A stretch of 64,000 nucleotides of DNA from Acinetobacter seifertii (lineage in GTDB: Bacteria; Pseudomonadota; Gammaproteobacteria; Pseudomonadales; Moraxellaceae). The first letter of the stretch is position 1. Each line of letters begins with the position of its first letter. The notes under the pieces are model-generated. The model saw only the letters and a list, made by a program, of their open reading frames with translations, searched no databases and was not told the DNA's origin. Location of the stretch: assembly GCF_000368065.1 (NCBI RefSeq), contig NZ_KB851200.1:1791204-1855203 (forward strand), read 5' to 3'. Both the position numbers and the translations under genes were made by a program. This document shows positions 45,763 through 57,362 of this stretch, one piece after another.

Positions 45763-47121
45763 ATGGATACCAGCAAGGTTAATATTAATGATTTAATTGA
45801 CAAGGCCCGTTTTACATCTTTCCATTGGAAAGTTTTAATCTGGTGCTTACTTATTATTATTTTTGATGGATATGATTTAGTTATTTATGGGGTTGCTCTT
45901 CCTCTGTTAATGCAACAATGGTCATTAACTGCGGTAGAAGCTGGTTTACTCGCCAGTGCTGCTCTATTCGGGATGATGTTTGGTGCCATGATTTTCGGCA
46001 CACTTTCAGACAAACTGGGGCGTAAAAAAACCATTCTGATTTGTGTCACCTTATTTAGTGGATTTACCTTTATCGGTGCCTTTGCCAAAGGACCAACTGA
46101 GTTTGCTATTTTGCGCTTTATTGCAGGCCTAGGGATTGGTGGCGTTATGCCAAACGTTGTTGCGCTTATGACCGAATACGCACCAAAAAAAATCCGCAGT
46201 ACATTAGTGGCAATCATGTTTAGTGGCTATGCAATTGGGGGTATGACATCTGCTCTACTCGGCGCATGGCTCGTGAAAGACATGGGCTGGCAAATCATGT
46301 TTTTAATTGCAGGTATTCCCCTGCTATTACTACCGTTGATCTGGAAATTTTTGCCAGAGTCTCTCACCTTTTTAGTGAAATCAAACCATAGCGAGCAGGC
46401 AAAAAGTATTGTTTGTAAAATTGCGCCTCAAACTCAGGTAAACGCCAATACACAACTGGTGTTAAACGAAAGCACCACAACCGATGCACCTGTCCGTGCG
46501 CTTTTCCAGCAAGGTCGTACTTTCAGCACATTTATGTTCTGGATTGCTTTCTTTATGTGCTTACTCATGGTGTATGCCTTAGGAAGCTGGTTACCTAAAC
46601 TCATGCTGCAAGCGGGCTATTCGTTAGGTGCAAGCATGTTATTCCTGTTTGCACTCAATATTGGCGGCATGGTCGGTGCAATTGGCGGCGGTGCTTTAGC
46701 AGACAGATTTCATTTAAAACCTGTTATTACGATCATGTTTGTTGTGGGATCAGCAGCTTTAATTCTGCTTGGTATTAATAGTCCGCAAATTATTTTATAT
46801 AGCCTGATTGCGATTGCTGGTGCTGCCACAATTGGTTCGCAAATCTTACTCTATACGTTCGTTGCACAGTTCTATCCGACGGCACTTCGTTCAACAGGCA
46901 TGGGCTGGGCATCTGGAATTGGCCGTATTGGTGCGATTATCGGACCAGTTTTAACCGGAGCCCTACTCACTCTTGAGCTTCCTCACCAAATGAATTTCTT
47001 AGCGATTGCAATTCCAGGTGTGATTGCTGCACTTGCAATATTTATGGTCAATCTAAAAGCCTCTGTTGCCGCACAAACGCCATCAACTTTTAACCCTCAA
47101 AACACGCTTACCCAGCAGTAA
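45763..47121 (+). CDS. benK: BenK, MFS benzoate permease
   Basis: A 452-residue major facilitator of the aromatic acid:H+ symporter type, started at ATG 45763 (MDTSKVNINDLI) with GGAGGTG upstream. DGYDLVIYGVALPLLM in helix 1 carries the conserved Asp of the family, and GTLSDKLGRKKTILI is the helix 2-3 loop. It takes up benzoate. Followed by benP. Confidence 0.92.
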   Translation: MDTSKVNINDLIDKARFTSFHWKVLIWCLLIIIFDGYDLVIYGVALPLLMQQWSLTAVEAGLLASAALFGMMFGAMIFGTLSDKLGRKKTILICVTLFSGFTFIGAFAKGPTEFAILRFIAGLGIGGVMPNVVALMTEYAPKKIRSTLVAIMFSGYAIGGMTSALLGAWLVKDMGWQIMFLIAGIPLLLLPLIWKFLPESLTFLVKSNHSEQAKSIVCKIAPQTQVNANTQLVLNESTTTDAPVRALFQQGRTFSTFMFWIAFFMCLLMVYALGSWLPKLMLQAGYSLGASMLFLFALNIGGMVGAIGGGALADRFHLKPVITIMFVVGSAALILLGINSPQIILYSLIAIAGAATIGSQILLYTFVAQFYPTALRSTGMGWASGIGRIGAIIGPVLTGALLTLELPHQMNFLAIAIPGVIAALAIFMVNLKASVAAQTPSTFNPQNTLTQQ

Positions 47122-47165
47122 AAATACATGCGCCGAGGACTGGCGCATCTTTTTGGAAATGGATT

Positions 47166-48428
47166 ATGGAATTATTACACCGCTTTAAACCATGTAATTT
47201 AGCAATAGCCACATTATTAGGTTTATTGACTAGCTCAAGTTTATGGGCAGCAGATACAGCTCAACAAAGTGAAGATGAATGGAAGTTCACTTTAAAAAAC
47301 GCCTACATCAACCGCGATTTTGATAATGATGCCCTCAAAGATACAGGCAGTTGGTCTCAGGCAGCATCTTTATTTTATAAATCTAAAATGCATGATACCC
47401 CCCTGCAAATTGCAGACAAGCCGATTACGATTGGTGCAGATGCTTCTGTTCAATATGCCGTTCGCTTGAGTTCAGACAAACACGTTGCGGACACGGTTTT
47501 GCCTTTTAATAAAGAGACTCAGTCGCAAGCATCCGACTTTCTAAAACACGGCGCGACCTTAAAACTGGGCTACGACAAAACCCTTTTAAGTGTCGGTGAA
47601 CTCTGGTTAGATTTACCTGTAACAGCTGTCGATGCCAGCCGACAATTACTTGCTTCTTATTGGGGAACCAATCTTAAGTCGCAACTTTCAGATCAGCTTT
47701 ATGCTGAAATTGGTCGGGTTGAAAAAGTCTCGCCACGAAATGAAGAAGATTTTAAAAAGTTCTCGTTCACTTCAAATGGCATTACCAAAGAATCTGATGG
47801 TTTAAATTACATTGACCTGCGCTATCAATTTACGCCGTCACTCAAGGGCGAATATTACTTTGGTAATTTAGAAGACCTTTACAACAAACACTATGTAGGA
47901 TTAGAGCATAATTGGAAACAACCTAATTTTGCCCTCACCTCTAAGTTTAAATACTTCAATGCAAAAAATGACGGCAATACTTTTGATATTGATGCGCAAA
48001 ACATTGGAGTGTTAGAAACACTTAAAGTAAAAAATCATACCTTTGGTTTGGGTTACCAGCAAATTATCGGCGAGTCAGCCTATCCCTTACCGGATGGCTT
48101 TTTACCAGAGACTTATTTCATTAACTGGAATGCCACAGGATTCTTTAAAAAAGAAGAAAAGTCTTACCACGTTATGTACGGCTATGACTTTAAAGATTAC
48201 GTGCCGGGCTTAAACGCGATGGTGAAATATGTTTACGGAAATGATTTTAGAGCAGCCAATGGTGAGAAAAACCACGAAACTGAGTCGAATGTGATTTTAA
48301 ACTATGCATTTCAGCAGCCTTTCTTAAAAGGTCTTGCCCTGCAATACATTCGGATTGATTACAACGTAAAGCATGGCAATGACTTTGGTGAAGATCGCTT
48401 ATTTGTAAACTACACTAAAAAGTTTTAA
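47166..48428 (+). CDS. benP: BenP, OprD-family outer membrane porin
   Basis: A 420-residue protein with a signal peptide (hydrophobic LAIATLLGLLTSSSLWA, cut before ADTAQ). It has alternating strands and aromatic girdles typical of 18-stranded OprD-type porins and ends in Phe (NYTKKF). It lies 44 bp after benK. It probably lets benzoate cross the outer membrane. Confidence 0.88.
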   Translation: MELLHRFKPCNLAIATLLGLLTSSSLWAADTAQQSEDEWKFTLKNAYINRDFDNDALKDTGSWSQAASLFYKSKMHDTPLQIADKPITIGADASVQYAVRLSSDKHVADTVLPFNKETQSQASDFLKHGATLKLGYDKTLLSVGELWLDLPVTAVDASRQLLASYWGTNLKSQLSDQLYAEIGRVEKVSPRNEEDFKKFSFTSNGITKESDGLNYIDLRYQFTPSLKGEYYFGNLEDLYNKHYVGLEHNWKQPNFALTSKFKYFNAKNDGNTFDIDAQNIGVLETLKVKNHTFGLGYQQIIGESAYPLPDGFLPETYFINWNATGFFKKEEKSYHVMYGYDFKDYVPGLNAMVKYVYGNDFRAANGEKNHETESNVILNYAFQQPFLKGLALQYIRIDYNVKHGNDFGEDRLFVNYTKKF

Positions 48429-48443
48429 TTATTTTTGATTCAA

Positions 48444-48473
48444 ATGAAGCGGGCCACTTTTGGCTCGCTTCAT
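48444..48473 (+). terminator. Terminator after benP
   Basis: ATGAAGCG-GCCA and TGGC-CGCTTCAT arms around a CTTT loop; followed by a T-rich stretch. Confidence 0.7.
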
Positions 48474-48485
48474 TATTTTCGACCT

Positions 48486-48511
48486 AAAAAAACGCTCTTA
48501 CGAGCGTTTTT
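48486..48511. terminator. Terminator of the KAS III-like gene (minus strand)
   Basis: AAAAACGCTC and GAGCGTTTTT form a 10-bp stem with a TTAC loop, 15 bp past the stop of the minus-strand gene. Confidence 0.85.
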
Positions 48512-48526
48512 AATCAAACCAATAAT

Positions 48527-49642
<1,116 letters not shown>

Positions 49643-49728
49643 CTAAAAAAATGAATAGGGTCTGTTAATCTTTCATTTATAAATTGCGTTGTAGGCTAAA
49701 CAAACGCATAAACAAACCCCGATCTATC

Positions 49729-52700
49729 TTAACTGATTCCCAAACGATCCCATAACTTTTGCAGTCGAGTTGGCGAAATAGGCATCTTGGTTTTCATCGG
49801 CTGAGAAAATAAAGAAATGCGAAATTCTTCCAACATCAAATACAATTCTTTGATTCTTGGATCGTTTTTGAATTTAAATACCTTGTCCATCCATGGATCG
49901 ACATCATCAATAGCGGCATGATCTCGCTGTAGATTATTTGGCAATCGATCTAAACGCAATAGCAGCGCTTTTAAATAACGCGGGTATTCCTGCCAAAGAT
50001 CAACCGGTTGGCGGTAAACAAAATTGCCAAGTGACATTAAATCGAGTTGATCTTCAATATCATCAATACTACGCCCAAACACCCCTGCATCAAGCACTAA
50101 AAGCTGACGACGGATTTGCTGCCATTGAATGTAAATATCACTTAATTGCTCAAGTGCTTGCTGACCATAACTCAAAAATTGCTTTTTAACTTGCTCAAGG
50201 AGTTTATTAAATTCATCAGCATTAATTGGCAAAGTTGTAATTGCCATCTGCAATGTTGCATAGACCAACATCTGCTCAAGCTTGGCTTTATCGCCTAAAG
50301 GTGAATAAGCCAGTGCGAGCGGTTTTGAAATCTGCTTTTTCAACTGACGAACCAAGTCACCTAGTTGCATATGGACCAGACGAATAATCCCTTCACGATG
50401 CTGCTTAATAGCTTCAGCCTGATCATTAAAGGTTTGTATAACCACACCAGAATCATCTTTCACTTCAATTTCAGCAAAAGTTTTGGTCGGTACCAAAGCT
50501 TGATATTGTTTAACAACAACACCTGTCACCTTTTGCGAAGCTTCAAATGTAAAGTTTTCAGGGAAAGTTTTAAATTCGCCTTTTTGCTGTTTCACTGGAC
50601 GATGTGTTTCTACACGACAACGTGCTTTTAACTCGAGTAAATCACGGCCTTTGGCAATCAGCTTACCTTTTTCATCAATGACCTTAATGAAAGGCACCAA
50701 ATATGGATCAATACGTTCAAACGAAAAATCTTTTTCAGTAATTTGCTCACCACGTAAAGCAAAAGCTAAATAACTAAAAATATGCTGACGCAAATGTACA
50801 GCATCGATACCCTGCATGAGTTTACGAGCTGTGTCAGGAATAGGCACTACACTACGACGTTTGTCTTTTGGTAAAGCTTTTAGTAGTGCTTCGATTAAAT
50901 CTAAACGCCAACCTGGAATACCCCAAGACCAGATGTTTTCATCGACCTGAGGAAGAGCTTGTACCGGAATTTGAACCGTTGCACCATCTTCATCATGACT
51001 TGGGTCAAAACGATATGTCGTTGCTAAACGTAGCTGCCCATTATGCAAATGATCTGGGAATTGCTGTGTGGTTGGACGGTCATTGAGCCAAAGTGCATCA
51101 TCTTCTACAAATAAATAGCGTGGATTTTTTGCTTCAACCGTTGCACGCCAGTCTTCAAAACTACTTCGACTTGCAATTTCTTCAGGAATTTTAGAGGCAT
51201 AGAACTGATAAATCGTTTCTTCATCCACGACCAAATCACGGCGACGCAATTTATCTTCAACTCGTTCAACTTCTTCAAGTTTAAGCAAGTTGTGTTTTAA
51301 AAATGGCGGAACTGTACCTAAGTTACCTGTGGTTAATGCATCGCGTAAGAAAATTTCATGAGCAGCAGGCTGGTCAACTTTCTCAAAATTAATTAAGCGC
51401 TTTGGTTCAATAATTAAACCAAACAGCGAAATTTGAGCATACGCATTTACAATCCCAGCTTTCTTAGACCAATGCGGCTCAAAATAGTGATATTTCAACA
51501 AGTCGCGTGCAGCAAGCAAAATCCATTCAGGATCAATTTTGGCTAAAGTACGTAAATAAACCTGAGAGGTTTCCACCATCTCAAAAGCCATCACCCAAGC
51601 AGTATTGGTTTTGTGCAAAGTACTGGCAGGAAAGACTTTCGCCTTTTGTTGACGCACTGCCATAAAGATATTACGTTCATCAGTTTTATTGGCAATAAAA
51701 GACAATAAACCTGTCAGCAACGCACGGTGCAGGTTTTCATAGTTCGCAGGTTTTTCATTAAAACTTAGTTTTAAACCTTCAGCTAACTCGACCAATTGTT
51801 TATGTGTCTGTTTCCATTCGCGTAAACGTAACCAGCTTAAGAAGTGCTGCTTAGCAAACTGGCGACGTTTATTTTCAGACATCCCTGCTTCACCTTTAGG
51901 ATTTAAAGTCTCCCAAAGTTTTAAATAAAACAGAAAATCTGAATCTGCTTCTTTGAATAGTGCATGCTTTTGGTCAGCCTGCATCTGTTTATCTGCCGGA
52001 CGCTCACGCGGATCTTGCACTGCAAGCGCACTGACAACCACTAAAATTTCTTTAAGAACACCAAAATGAGCACCACCCACGATCATGCGCGCGAGTCGTG
52101 GGTCAATTGGCATACGAGCCATTGTTTGCCCCACCTTAGTCAGCTCGTTTTTCTTCTCATTGAGTGCCCCTAACTCAATGAGAAGTTTTCGACCATCATT
52201 TACAAGGCGGAAATCTGGTGGCTCAATAAAATCGAAGTTTTCTAGCTCACCTAACCCTAAGCTTTGCATTTGCAAAATAACCGAAGCCAAATTGGTTCGT
52301 TTAATTTCAGGTTCGGTAAATTCAGGGCGGCTTAAGAAGTCTTCTTCGCTATATAAACGAATACACACACCCGGAGCAATACGACCACAACGCCCTTTAC
52401 GCTGATTGGCCGCAGCCTGCGAAATTGCTTCAATTGGTAAACGTTGTACGCGTGAACGGTAGTTATAACGCGATATACGTGCAAAACCACTGTCGATTAC
52501 ATAACGAATATTTGGAACCGTCAGTGCAGTTTCGGCCACGTTCGTGGCAATAATAATACGACGACCTTTTCCACCCGGACTAAAAATCTTTTGTTGTTCA
52601 GAAACAGCTAAGCGTGCATACAAGGGTAAAATTTCGGTGTGTCTTGGCCCGTACTTTTGTAAGGTTTCCTGCAACTCACGAATTTCTTGTTCTGTGCTTG

Positions 52701-53613
52701 AGAAAATCAGAATATCGGCATGTTCAGGATGGCCTTTTTCTTCGGCATCGGCAAAACATTCTTCTACAGCTTGTACCACTGCACGAGGAAGGTTTTCCTC
52801 AAAATCATCGAACTCGTCATCATCACTACCACCAATATTCATCTCTGAAATTGGGCGATAACGTACTTCAACTGGGTAGCTACGACCTTCTACTTCAAAA
52901 ACTGGTGCATTATTAAAGTAGTTACTAAAACGATTTACGTCTAAAGTTGCCGAAGTCACAATCACTTTTAGATCTGGGCGCTTTGGCAGTAACTGCTTTA
53001 AATAACCCATAATAAAATCGATATTGAGTGAGCGTTCATGCGCTTCATCAATAATGATCGTGTCATATTTAGACAAAAAACGGTCATTGCCTAACTCAGC
53101 AAGCAAAATACCGTCGGTCATTAACCGTACAATAGAGTCCTGCGAGCCTTGTTCATTAAAGCGGATTTTAAAACCAATCGATTCGCCGAGCTTTTCGCCA
53201 ACTTCTTCTGCAATACGCTGAGAAACACTACGTGCAGCTAAACGACGTGGCTGGGTATGACCAATCATGCCCGTTAAACCACGACCCGCTAACATGGCAA
53301 TTTGAGGAAGCTGAGTAGTTTTACCTGAGCCTGTCTCACCTGCCACAATAATAACTTGATGCTTTTGAATCGCTTCAATTAAACGGTCTGCATATTGAGA
53401 AACAGGTAAATCCTGATTCAGTTTAATTTTAGGTAGACGTTCAAAACGCTGTCTAACTTTTGCATTAGACTGTTCAAATAATTTTTCAATCTCTGAAGTA
53501 TCGGCTTTTTTATCTTTACGCAAACGATTTAAACGGTAACGATCTCTCGCCATCACCCATTGATCTATATTTAAACCATTCAGCACAGATAAATTTTCCT
53601 GAAAATTCAACAA
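49729..53613 (-). CDS. hrpA: HrpA, DEAH-box ATP-dependent RNA helicase
   Basis: A 1294-residue protein of normal HrpA length. Walker A is GETGSGKTT (92-100), DEAH is at 189-192, the SAT motif is VTSATLD, and motif VI is QRKGRCGRIAPG. The helicase-associated and OB-fold domains follow, then the long DUF3418 C-terminal region that is specific to HrpA. In E. coli it acts on mRNA and stalled ribosomes. Monocistronic. Confidence 0.95.
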   Translation of the reverse strand: MLNFQENLSVLNGLNIDQWVMARDRYRLNRLRKDKKADTSEIEKLFEQSNAKVRQRFERLPKIKLNQDLPVSQYADRLIEAIQKHQVIIVAGETGSGKTTQLPQIAMLAGRGLTGMIGHTQPRRLAARSVSQRIAEEVGEKLGESIGFKIRFNEQGSQDSIVRLMTDGILLAELGNDRFLSKYDTIIIDEAHERSLNIDFIMGYLKQLLPKRPDLKVIVTSATLDVNRFSNYFNNAPVFEVEGRSYPVEVRYRPISEMNIGGSDDDEFDDFEENLPRAVVQAVEECFADAEEKGHPEHADILIFSSTEQEIRELQETLQKYGPRHTEILPLYARLAVSEQQKIFSPGGKGRRIIIATNVAETALTVPNIRYVIDSGFARISRYNYRSRVQRLPIEAISQAAANQRKGRCGRIAPGVCIRLYSEEDFLSRPEFTEPEIKRTNLASVILQMQSLGLGELENFDFIEPPDFRLVNDGRKLLIELGALNEKKNELTKVGQTMARMPIDPRLARMIVGGAHFGVLKEILVVVSALAVQDPRERPADKQMQADQKHALFKEADSDFLFYLKLWETLNPKGEAGMSENKRRQFAKQHFLSWLRLREWKQTHKQLVELAEGLKLSFNEKPANYENLHRALLTGLLSFIANKTDERNIFMAVRQQKAKVFPASTLHKTNTAWVMAFEMVETSQVYLRTLAKIDPEWILLAARDLLKYHYFEPHWSKKAGIVNAYAQISLFGLIIEPKRLINFEKVDQPAAHEIFLRDALTTGNLGTVPPFLKHNLLKLEEVERVEDKLRRRDLVVDEETIYQFYASKIPEEIASRSSFEDWRATVEAKNPRYLFVEDDALWLNDRPTTQQFPDHLHNGQLRLATTYRFDPSHDEDGATVQIPVQALPQVDENIWSWGIPGWRLDLIEALLKALPKDKRRSVVPIPDTARKLMQGIDAVHLRQHIFSYLAFALRGEQITEKDFSFERIDPYLVPFIKVIDEKGKLIAKGRDLLELKARCRVETHRPVKQQKGEFKTFPENFTFEASQKVTGVVVKQYQALVPTKTFAEIEVKDDSGVVIQTFNDQAEAIKQHREGIIRLVHMQLGDLVRQLKKQISKPLALAYSPLGDKAKLEQMLVYATLQMAITTLPINADEFNKLLEQVKKQFLSYGQQALEQLSDIYIQWQQIRRQLLVLDAGVFGRSIDDIEDQLDLMSLGNFVYRQPVDLWQEYPRYLKALLLRLDRLPNNLQRDHAAIDDVDPWMDKVFKFKNDPRIKELYLMLEEFRISLFSQPMKTKMPISPTRLQKLWDRLGIS

Positions 53614-53938
53614 TCAGCTATTTTACGCTTTAATGCTCTTCAGGTAAAACAGTTGGTTTTTTATATATTTTTAATTTTTTAAAATTTTACCCTTGAATTT
53701 TGTCTCGCTAGACTTCATGTTGTTATGCAAGTTTCTTTTACGATAACTGTCATTTGATTTACATGTTTTTGCAGTCAAATCGAATACAGTGTTTGGGGAG
53801 TTAAAAATCGTAAATTTATCACTTATTCAATTTTCCGATTTTAGTCATGTAAAAATACTATTTCCCCAATAAAGAATTTTTATTTATTCTACATCTCGTA
53901 AACAAGTTTAAATATAAACCTCAATCATGGAGACAATG
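53614..53938. other. Control region of ahpC
   Basis: A 325-bp AT-rich gap between divergent hrpA and ahpC. I see imperfect repeats (ATTTGATT and TCAAATCG; TTGGGGA and TCCCCAA) but no convincing OxyR site or clear -35/-10 pair. Confidence 0.45.
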
Positions 53939-54502
53939 ATGAGCTTGATTAATACTGAAGTTAAACCTTTCCAAGCAACTGCTTACCACAACGGCCAATT
54001 TGTTGAAGTTAACGAAACTAACCTTAAAGGTAAATGGTCTGTTGTATTCTTCTATCCAGCTGACTTCACTTTCGTTTGCCCAACTGAACTTGGTGACTTA
54101 GCTGACAACTACGCTGAATTCCAAAAACTTGGTGTTGAAATTTATGCTGTATCTACTGATACACACTTCACTCACAAAGCTTGGCACGACACTTCTGAAG
54201 AAATCAAAAAAATCCAATACCCATTAGTTGGTGACCCAACTTGGACTCTTTCTAAAAACTTCGACGTTCTTATCGAATCTGAAGGTTTAGCTGACCGTGG
54301 TACTTTCGTTATCGATCCAGAAGGTAAAATCCAAATCGTTGAACTCAACGCTGGTGGTATCGGCCGTGACGCGTCTGAACTTCTTCGTAAAGTAAAAGCT
54401 GCTCAATACGTACACGCTCACCCAGGTGAAGTTTGCCCAGCTAAATGGAAAGAAGGCGAAGCTACTCTTGCTCCATCTATCGACTTAGTTGGTAAAATCT
54501 AA
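53939..54502 (+). CDS. ahpC: AhpC, alkyl hydroperoxide reductase peroxiredoxin
   Basis: A 187-residue typical 2-Cys peroxiredoxin, started at ATG 53939 ([12 protein letters not shown]); GGAG lies six bases before it, and the frame opens at 53927. The peroxidatic Cys47 is in FTFVCPTE and the resolving Cys in GEVCPAKW. Codon use is strongly biased, a mark of high expression. It reduces peroxides using AhpF, encoded 4 kb away. Confidence 0.96.
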   Translation: MSLINTEVKPFQATAYHNGQFVEVNETNLKGKWSVVFFYPADFTFVCPTELGDLADNYAEFQKLGVEIYAVSTDTHFTHKAWHDTSEEIKKIQYPLVGDPTWTLSKNFDVLIESEGLADRGTFVIDPEGKIQIVELNAGGIGRDASELLRKVKAAQYVHAHPGEVCPAKWKEGEATLAPSIDLVGKI

Positions 54503-54525
54503 TCTCTCTTAGATTTTAAAAACTC

Positions 54526-54556
54526 AAAAAACCACCCTTTTAGGGTGGTTTTTTTA
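54526..54556 (+). terminator. Terminator after ahpC
   Basis: AAAACCACCC and GGGTGGTTTTTTT arms, 24 bp after the stop codon. Confidence 0.9.
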
Positions 54557-54753
54557 TTGATTATTTTTATAAATCTAAGTCTTATTATCTACCCAAATTT
54601 TATAGATAATTTTTTACAATTCTTATACTTATAAATTTATAGCAACATTCATTTATGAATTGTCAGCCTGCTTAACTTAGAGTACTGTCGAATTATGAAA
54701 CAAAAGAGTTTTGTATATGTATTAAAAGATCAAACAAAAGTAGGAGTAGTTAT

Positions 54754-54963
54754 ATGGAAAAATCTGTTGTTGTAACCTCTTGGAAATATGATGTTTCTTC
54801 ACGCTATTTAAAAATTTTCTATAGCAATGGCTCAGGTGAGCTTTATCATCCCGTTCCAGAGTTTATCTACAATAATTTGTTACGCACCACGGATAAAACT
54901 GCATTTGTTCACAAATATCTTGAGTTTGATCTGCATTTTAACAGGCTCTGTATTTCTGCTTAA
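54754..54963 (+). CDS. KTSC-domain protein
   Basis: A 69-residue protein covering one KTSC domain: VVTSWKYDVSSRYLKIFYSNG, then YHPVPEFIYNNLL and a Lys-Tyr near the end (FVHKYLEF). The domain is named after a Lys-tRNA synthetase-like segment and its role is not established. GGAG precedes the ATG. Confidence 0.72.
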   Translation: MEKSVVVTSWKYDVSSRYLKIFYSNGSGELYHPVPEFIYNNLLRTTDKTAFVHKYLEFDLHFNRLCISA

Positions 54964-54970
54964 TTATAAA

Positions 54971-54999
54971 AAATCAGCCCGCTTGGGCTGATCTGTTTT
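54971..54999. terminator. Terminator between the KTSC gene and alkM
   Basis: ATCAGCCC and GGGCTGAT around a GCTT loop, A-run before and T-rich after; serves the two convergent genes. Confidence 0.8.
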
Positions 55000-55013
55000 A
55001 TATCTTTCGACTA

Positions 55014-56207
55014 TTAAGCCGCGTTATTTTGCTTAATATATTTCTCTAGCATTTTTTCTTCCACATCAACATGCATATTGATTTTACTGAGGTCGCCCTT
55101 ATAGTGCTCAACAACGCGTTCATCCATAATTTTTGACCACCAAGATGGAATAAACGCGGGCAAAATCATTGCACCATAACCTGCTGGCAATTGCGGCGCA
55201 TCTTCAAAATGCCGCAAGGTCTGAAAGCTGCGAGTTGGATTGGCATGATGATCTGAATGCCGTTGTAATTGATACAAGAACAGATTGGTTACCACATTAT
55301 TATTATTCCAGCTGTGCTCTGGCAAAGTACGTTCATATTGGCCATTTTCTTTCTTTGCACGCTTTAAACCATAATGTTCAATGTAATTCACCGATTCAAA
55401 CAAAGTTATTGCATACGCAGCTTGAGTAACTTGAAACGGAATCGAACGGGCACCAAATTTCGCAAACATGGCTGCATGGTACACAGCCGACATTGCCCAG
55501 CCATGAATCAGTTCATTTTCCTTACAAAAGAAAGGCAATTTCTTACGCTCTAAGCGATTCTTCTCAATTTCAATCGCCGATTTAAAACTCCCAACTACAG
55601 TCCGCGGTAAGAACTTCCAAAAGGTTTCACCAAATTGTGAAGATGCTGGGTCCTCAGGTGTCGCAACACGGCGGTGATGTCCATAAGGGTGTTCAATTCG
55701 GAAATGGTTATACCCCGAAGGTGCTAACGCCAAATGAGATAAATAATGTTCAAGTCGACCACTCTTATGACTAAGTTCATGTGCAGTATTAATCGCAATC
55801 CCATTGACCATTCCTACTAAAGTTCCAAGTAAAACCTGATCAGCTATAGGTGTATTTTTACGAGTTGCCAAATATGCTCCATAGATATTGGTTGCATATT
55901 GCAAAGGAATAAAAAGTTTAACAATGCGGGCGTAATACGGATCTGCTTCTAAATCAGCGATTGCATCTAATGGTGGATTTTCCTTGTCTTCACCAATCAG
56001 TTTATCTAATGCAGGAATAACACCATGAATAAATAATGGCCCAAATGAAGCGAAGAACTTTTTAGTTTTTTTAGGACCAAATTGGTAGCCTGCTAGCCCA
56101 CCCATTGCAATGGTCGGTACAGCTAAACCCAATAGCCATAAATGACGTTTTTTATCCTTAAATTTTGTTGTCGCTTGCTCGACATCCAGTTGAGTATGCA
56201 TATTCAT
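55014..56207 (-). CDS. alkM: Alkane 1-monooxygenase (AlkB/AlkM type)
   Basis: A 397-residue integral membrane di-iron hydroxylase started at ATG 56207, six bases after GGAG. The three histidine boxes are HELSHK (143-148), EHPYGHHRR and QRHSDHHAN, with NYIEHYGL between the last two, as in AlkB proteins. Several membrane helices surround them. It hydroxylates medium- or long-chain alkanes at the end carbon with rubredoxin. Divergent from alkR. Confidence 0.94.
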   Translation of the reverse strand: MNMHTQLDVEQATTKFKDKKRHLWLLGLAVPTIAMGGLAGYQFGPKKTKKFFASFGPLFIHGVIPALDKLIGEDKENPPLDAIADLEADPYYARIVKLFIPLQYATNIYGAYLATRKNTPIADQVLLGTLVGMVNGIAINTAHELSHKSGRLEHYLSHLALAPSGYNHFRIEHPYGHHRRVATPEDPASSQFGETFWKFLPRTVVGSFKSAIEIEKNRLERKKLPFFCKENELIHGWAMSAVYHAAMFAKFGARSIPFQVTQAAYAITLFESVNYIEHYGLKRAKKENGQYERTLPEHSWNNNNVVTNLFLYQLQRHSDHHANPTRSFQTLRHFEDAPQLPAGYGAMILPAFIPSWWSKIMDERVVEHYKGDLSKINMHVDVEEKMLEKYIKQNNAA

Positions 56208-56272
56208 TAGAGACTCCAATCAAACACAAAATGTTTTGCTTGAATTGATTGTGCTCGCTCATAACCCCTCTA

Positions 56273-56312
56273 TATTATCATTTTAAGACTTGTTATTATC
56301 ATTTTAAGACTT
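56273..56312. promoter_or_regulatory. Two 19-bp direct repeats, probable AlkR operator
   Basis: TATTATCATTTTAAGACTT occurs identically at 56273-56291 and 56294-56312. The 21-bp period equals two helical turns, as expected for an AraC-family dimer, in the gap between alkM and alkR. Confidence 0.75.
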
Positions 56313-56327
56313 TACTGAGTTTTTCTT

Positions 56328-57362
56328 GTGCAGAAGCAACAGATTCCTGTTATCCCATCACGTTATTATTTACGGCTGATTGAAATTTTAATCGGCACGC
56401 ATCAATACGATAATGATTTACTGAGGACATTCCAACAAGAACTGGCAAAAACAGAATTATTATCGATTCAACAAATTGAACAATTTATTGAAATAGGTTT
56501 GAGTTTGCCCAACACTCAAGACTTAGCCTTTGAACTGGGTAAAAATATTAAACTCAGCTCACATAGTCTGGTCGGCTATGCGCTAATGACCAGTCCTAAT
56601 TTGGAACATGCACTTAGGCTGATTGCACAATATTTTAGACTGATTATGCCGAGTTTTAAGCTCAGCATTGGGTTTCCAACCAATCAGCAAAAGGTTGAAC
56701 TATTATTTGAACCGATTTTGCAGATGAATAAGCAGTGTTTGGCTTTTCATATTGAAGCGATTGCCGTGGCGTTTTACTACAGCTTGTTAGAGTTGGCAGG
56801 CCAGCAATTACAACGCTACCAAGTGTATTTGAGTATTCCTGAGCCGAGCTATCAAGAACGTTACATATCTTTAGTGAAGGCCAATTTCCACTTTAACTAT
56901 ACATGGCTTTCAGGTATACGCGTGGTGATTGATGAGCAACAACTAGCACTACCCTTGCCTCTAGCTGACGCACATAGTTTAAAAATAGTTGAACAACGCT
57001 GTCAGGAACAAATCCAGAAAATCTACCATCAAGGCGAAATTGTTGAATGGGTCAGCATGATGTTGCGACAAGCCAATCAAGTCCCCACCCTAATGGAATG
57101 TGCCAAAGTATTAAATATTTCGACCAAAACCTTGCAACGCTATTTGCAGCAGCAAGGCGTTGAATTCCATGCTTTAAAGCAACAAATCAGCACTGAGCGT
57201 GCCATTGATTTATTAGAGAATTCTAGCTTTACCATTACCCATATTGCCTATGAACTGGGCTATTCTAATCCTGCCAATTTCACCCGTGCATTTAATAAAG
57301 TACACGGCTGTAGTCCACACGCTTATCGGCAAGAATATCTCAAGAAAGTAAATCTACTTTAG
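56328..57362 (+). CDS. alkR: AlkR-like AraC/XylS-family regulator
   Basis: A 344-residue regulator with a GTG start (MQKQQIPVIP). The N-terminal 200 residues are the AraC-type ligand domain of the OruR/AlkR branch (SLVGYALMTSPNLEHALRLIAQYF), and the C-terminal 90 residues have two helix-turn-helices (MECAKVLNISTKTLQRYL and ITHIAYELGYSNPANFTRAF). It probably activates alkM in response to alkanes. Its stop overlaps the convergent methyltransferase gene by 9 bp. Confidence 0.9.
   Translation: MQKQQIPVIPSRYYLRLIEILIGTHQYDNDLLRTFQQELAKTELLSIQQIEQFIEIGLSLPNTQDLAFELGKNIKLSSHSLVGYALMTSPNLEHALRLIAQYFRLIMPSFKLSIGFPTNQQKVELLFEPILQMNKQCLAFHIEAIAVAFYYSLLELAGQQLQRYQVYLSIPEPSYQERYISLVKANFHFNYTWLSGIRVVIDEQQLALPLPLADAHSLKIVEQRCQEQIQKIYHQGEIVEWVSMMLRQANQVPTLMECAKVLNISTKTLQRYLQQQGVEFHALKQQISTERAIDLLENSSFTITHIAYELGYSNPANFTRAFNKVHGCSPHAYRQEYLKKVNLL

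Noticed and set aside
45885..46217. 110-codon minus-strand frame over benK
   Set aside because: It mirrors MFS helices and has no ribosome binding site.
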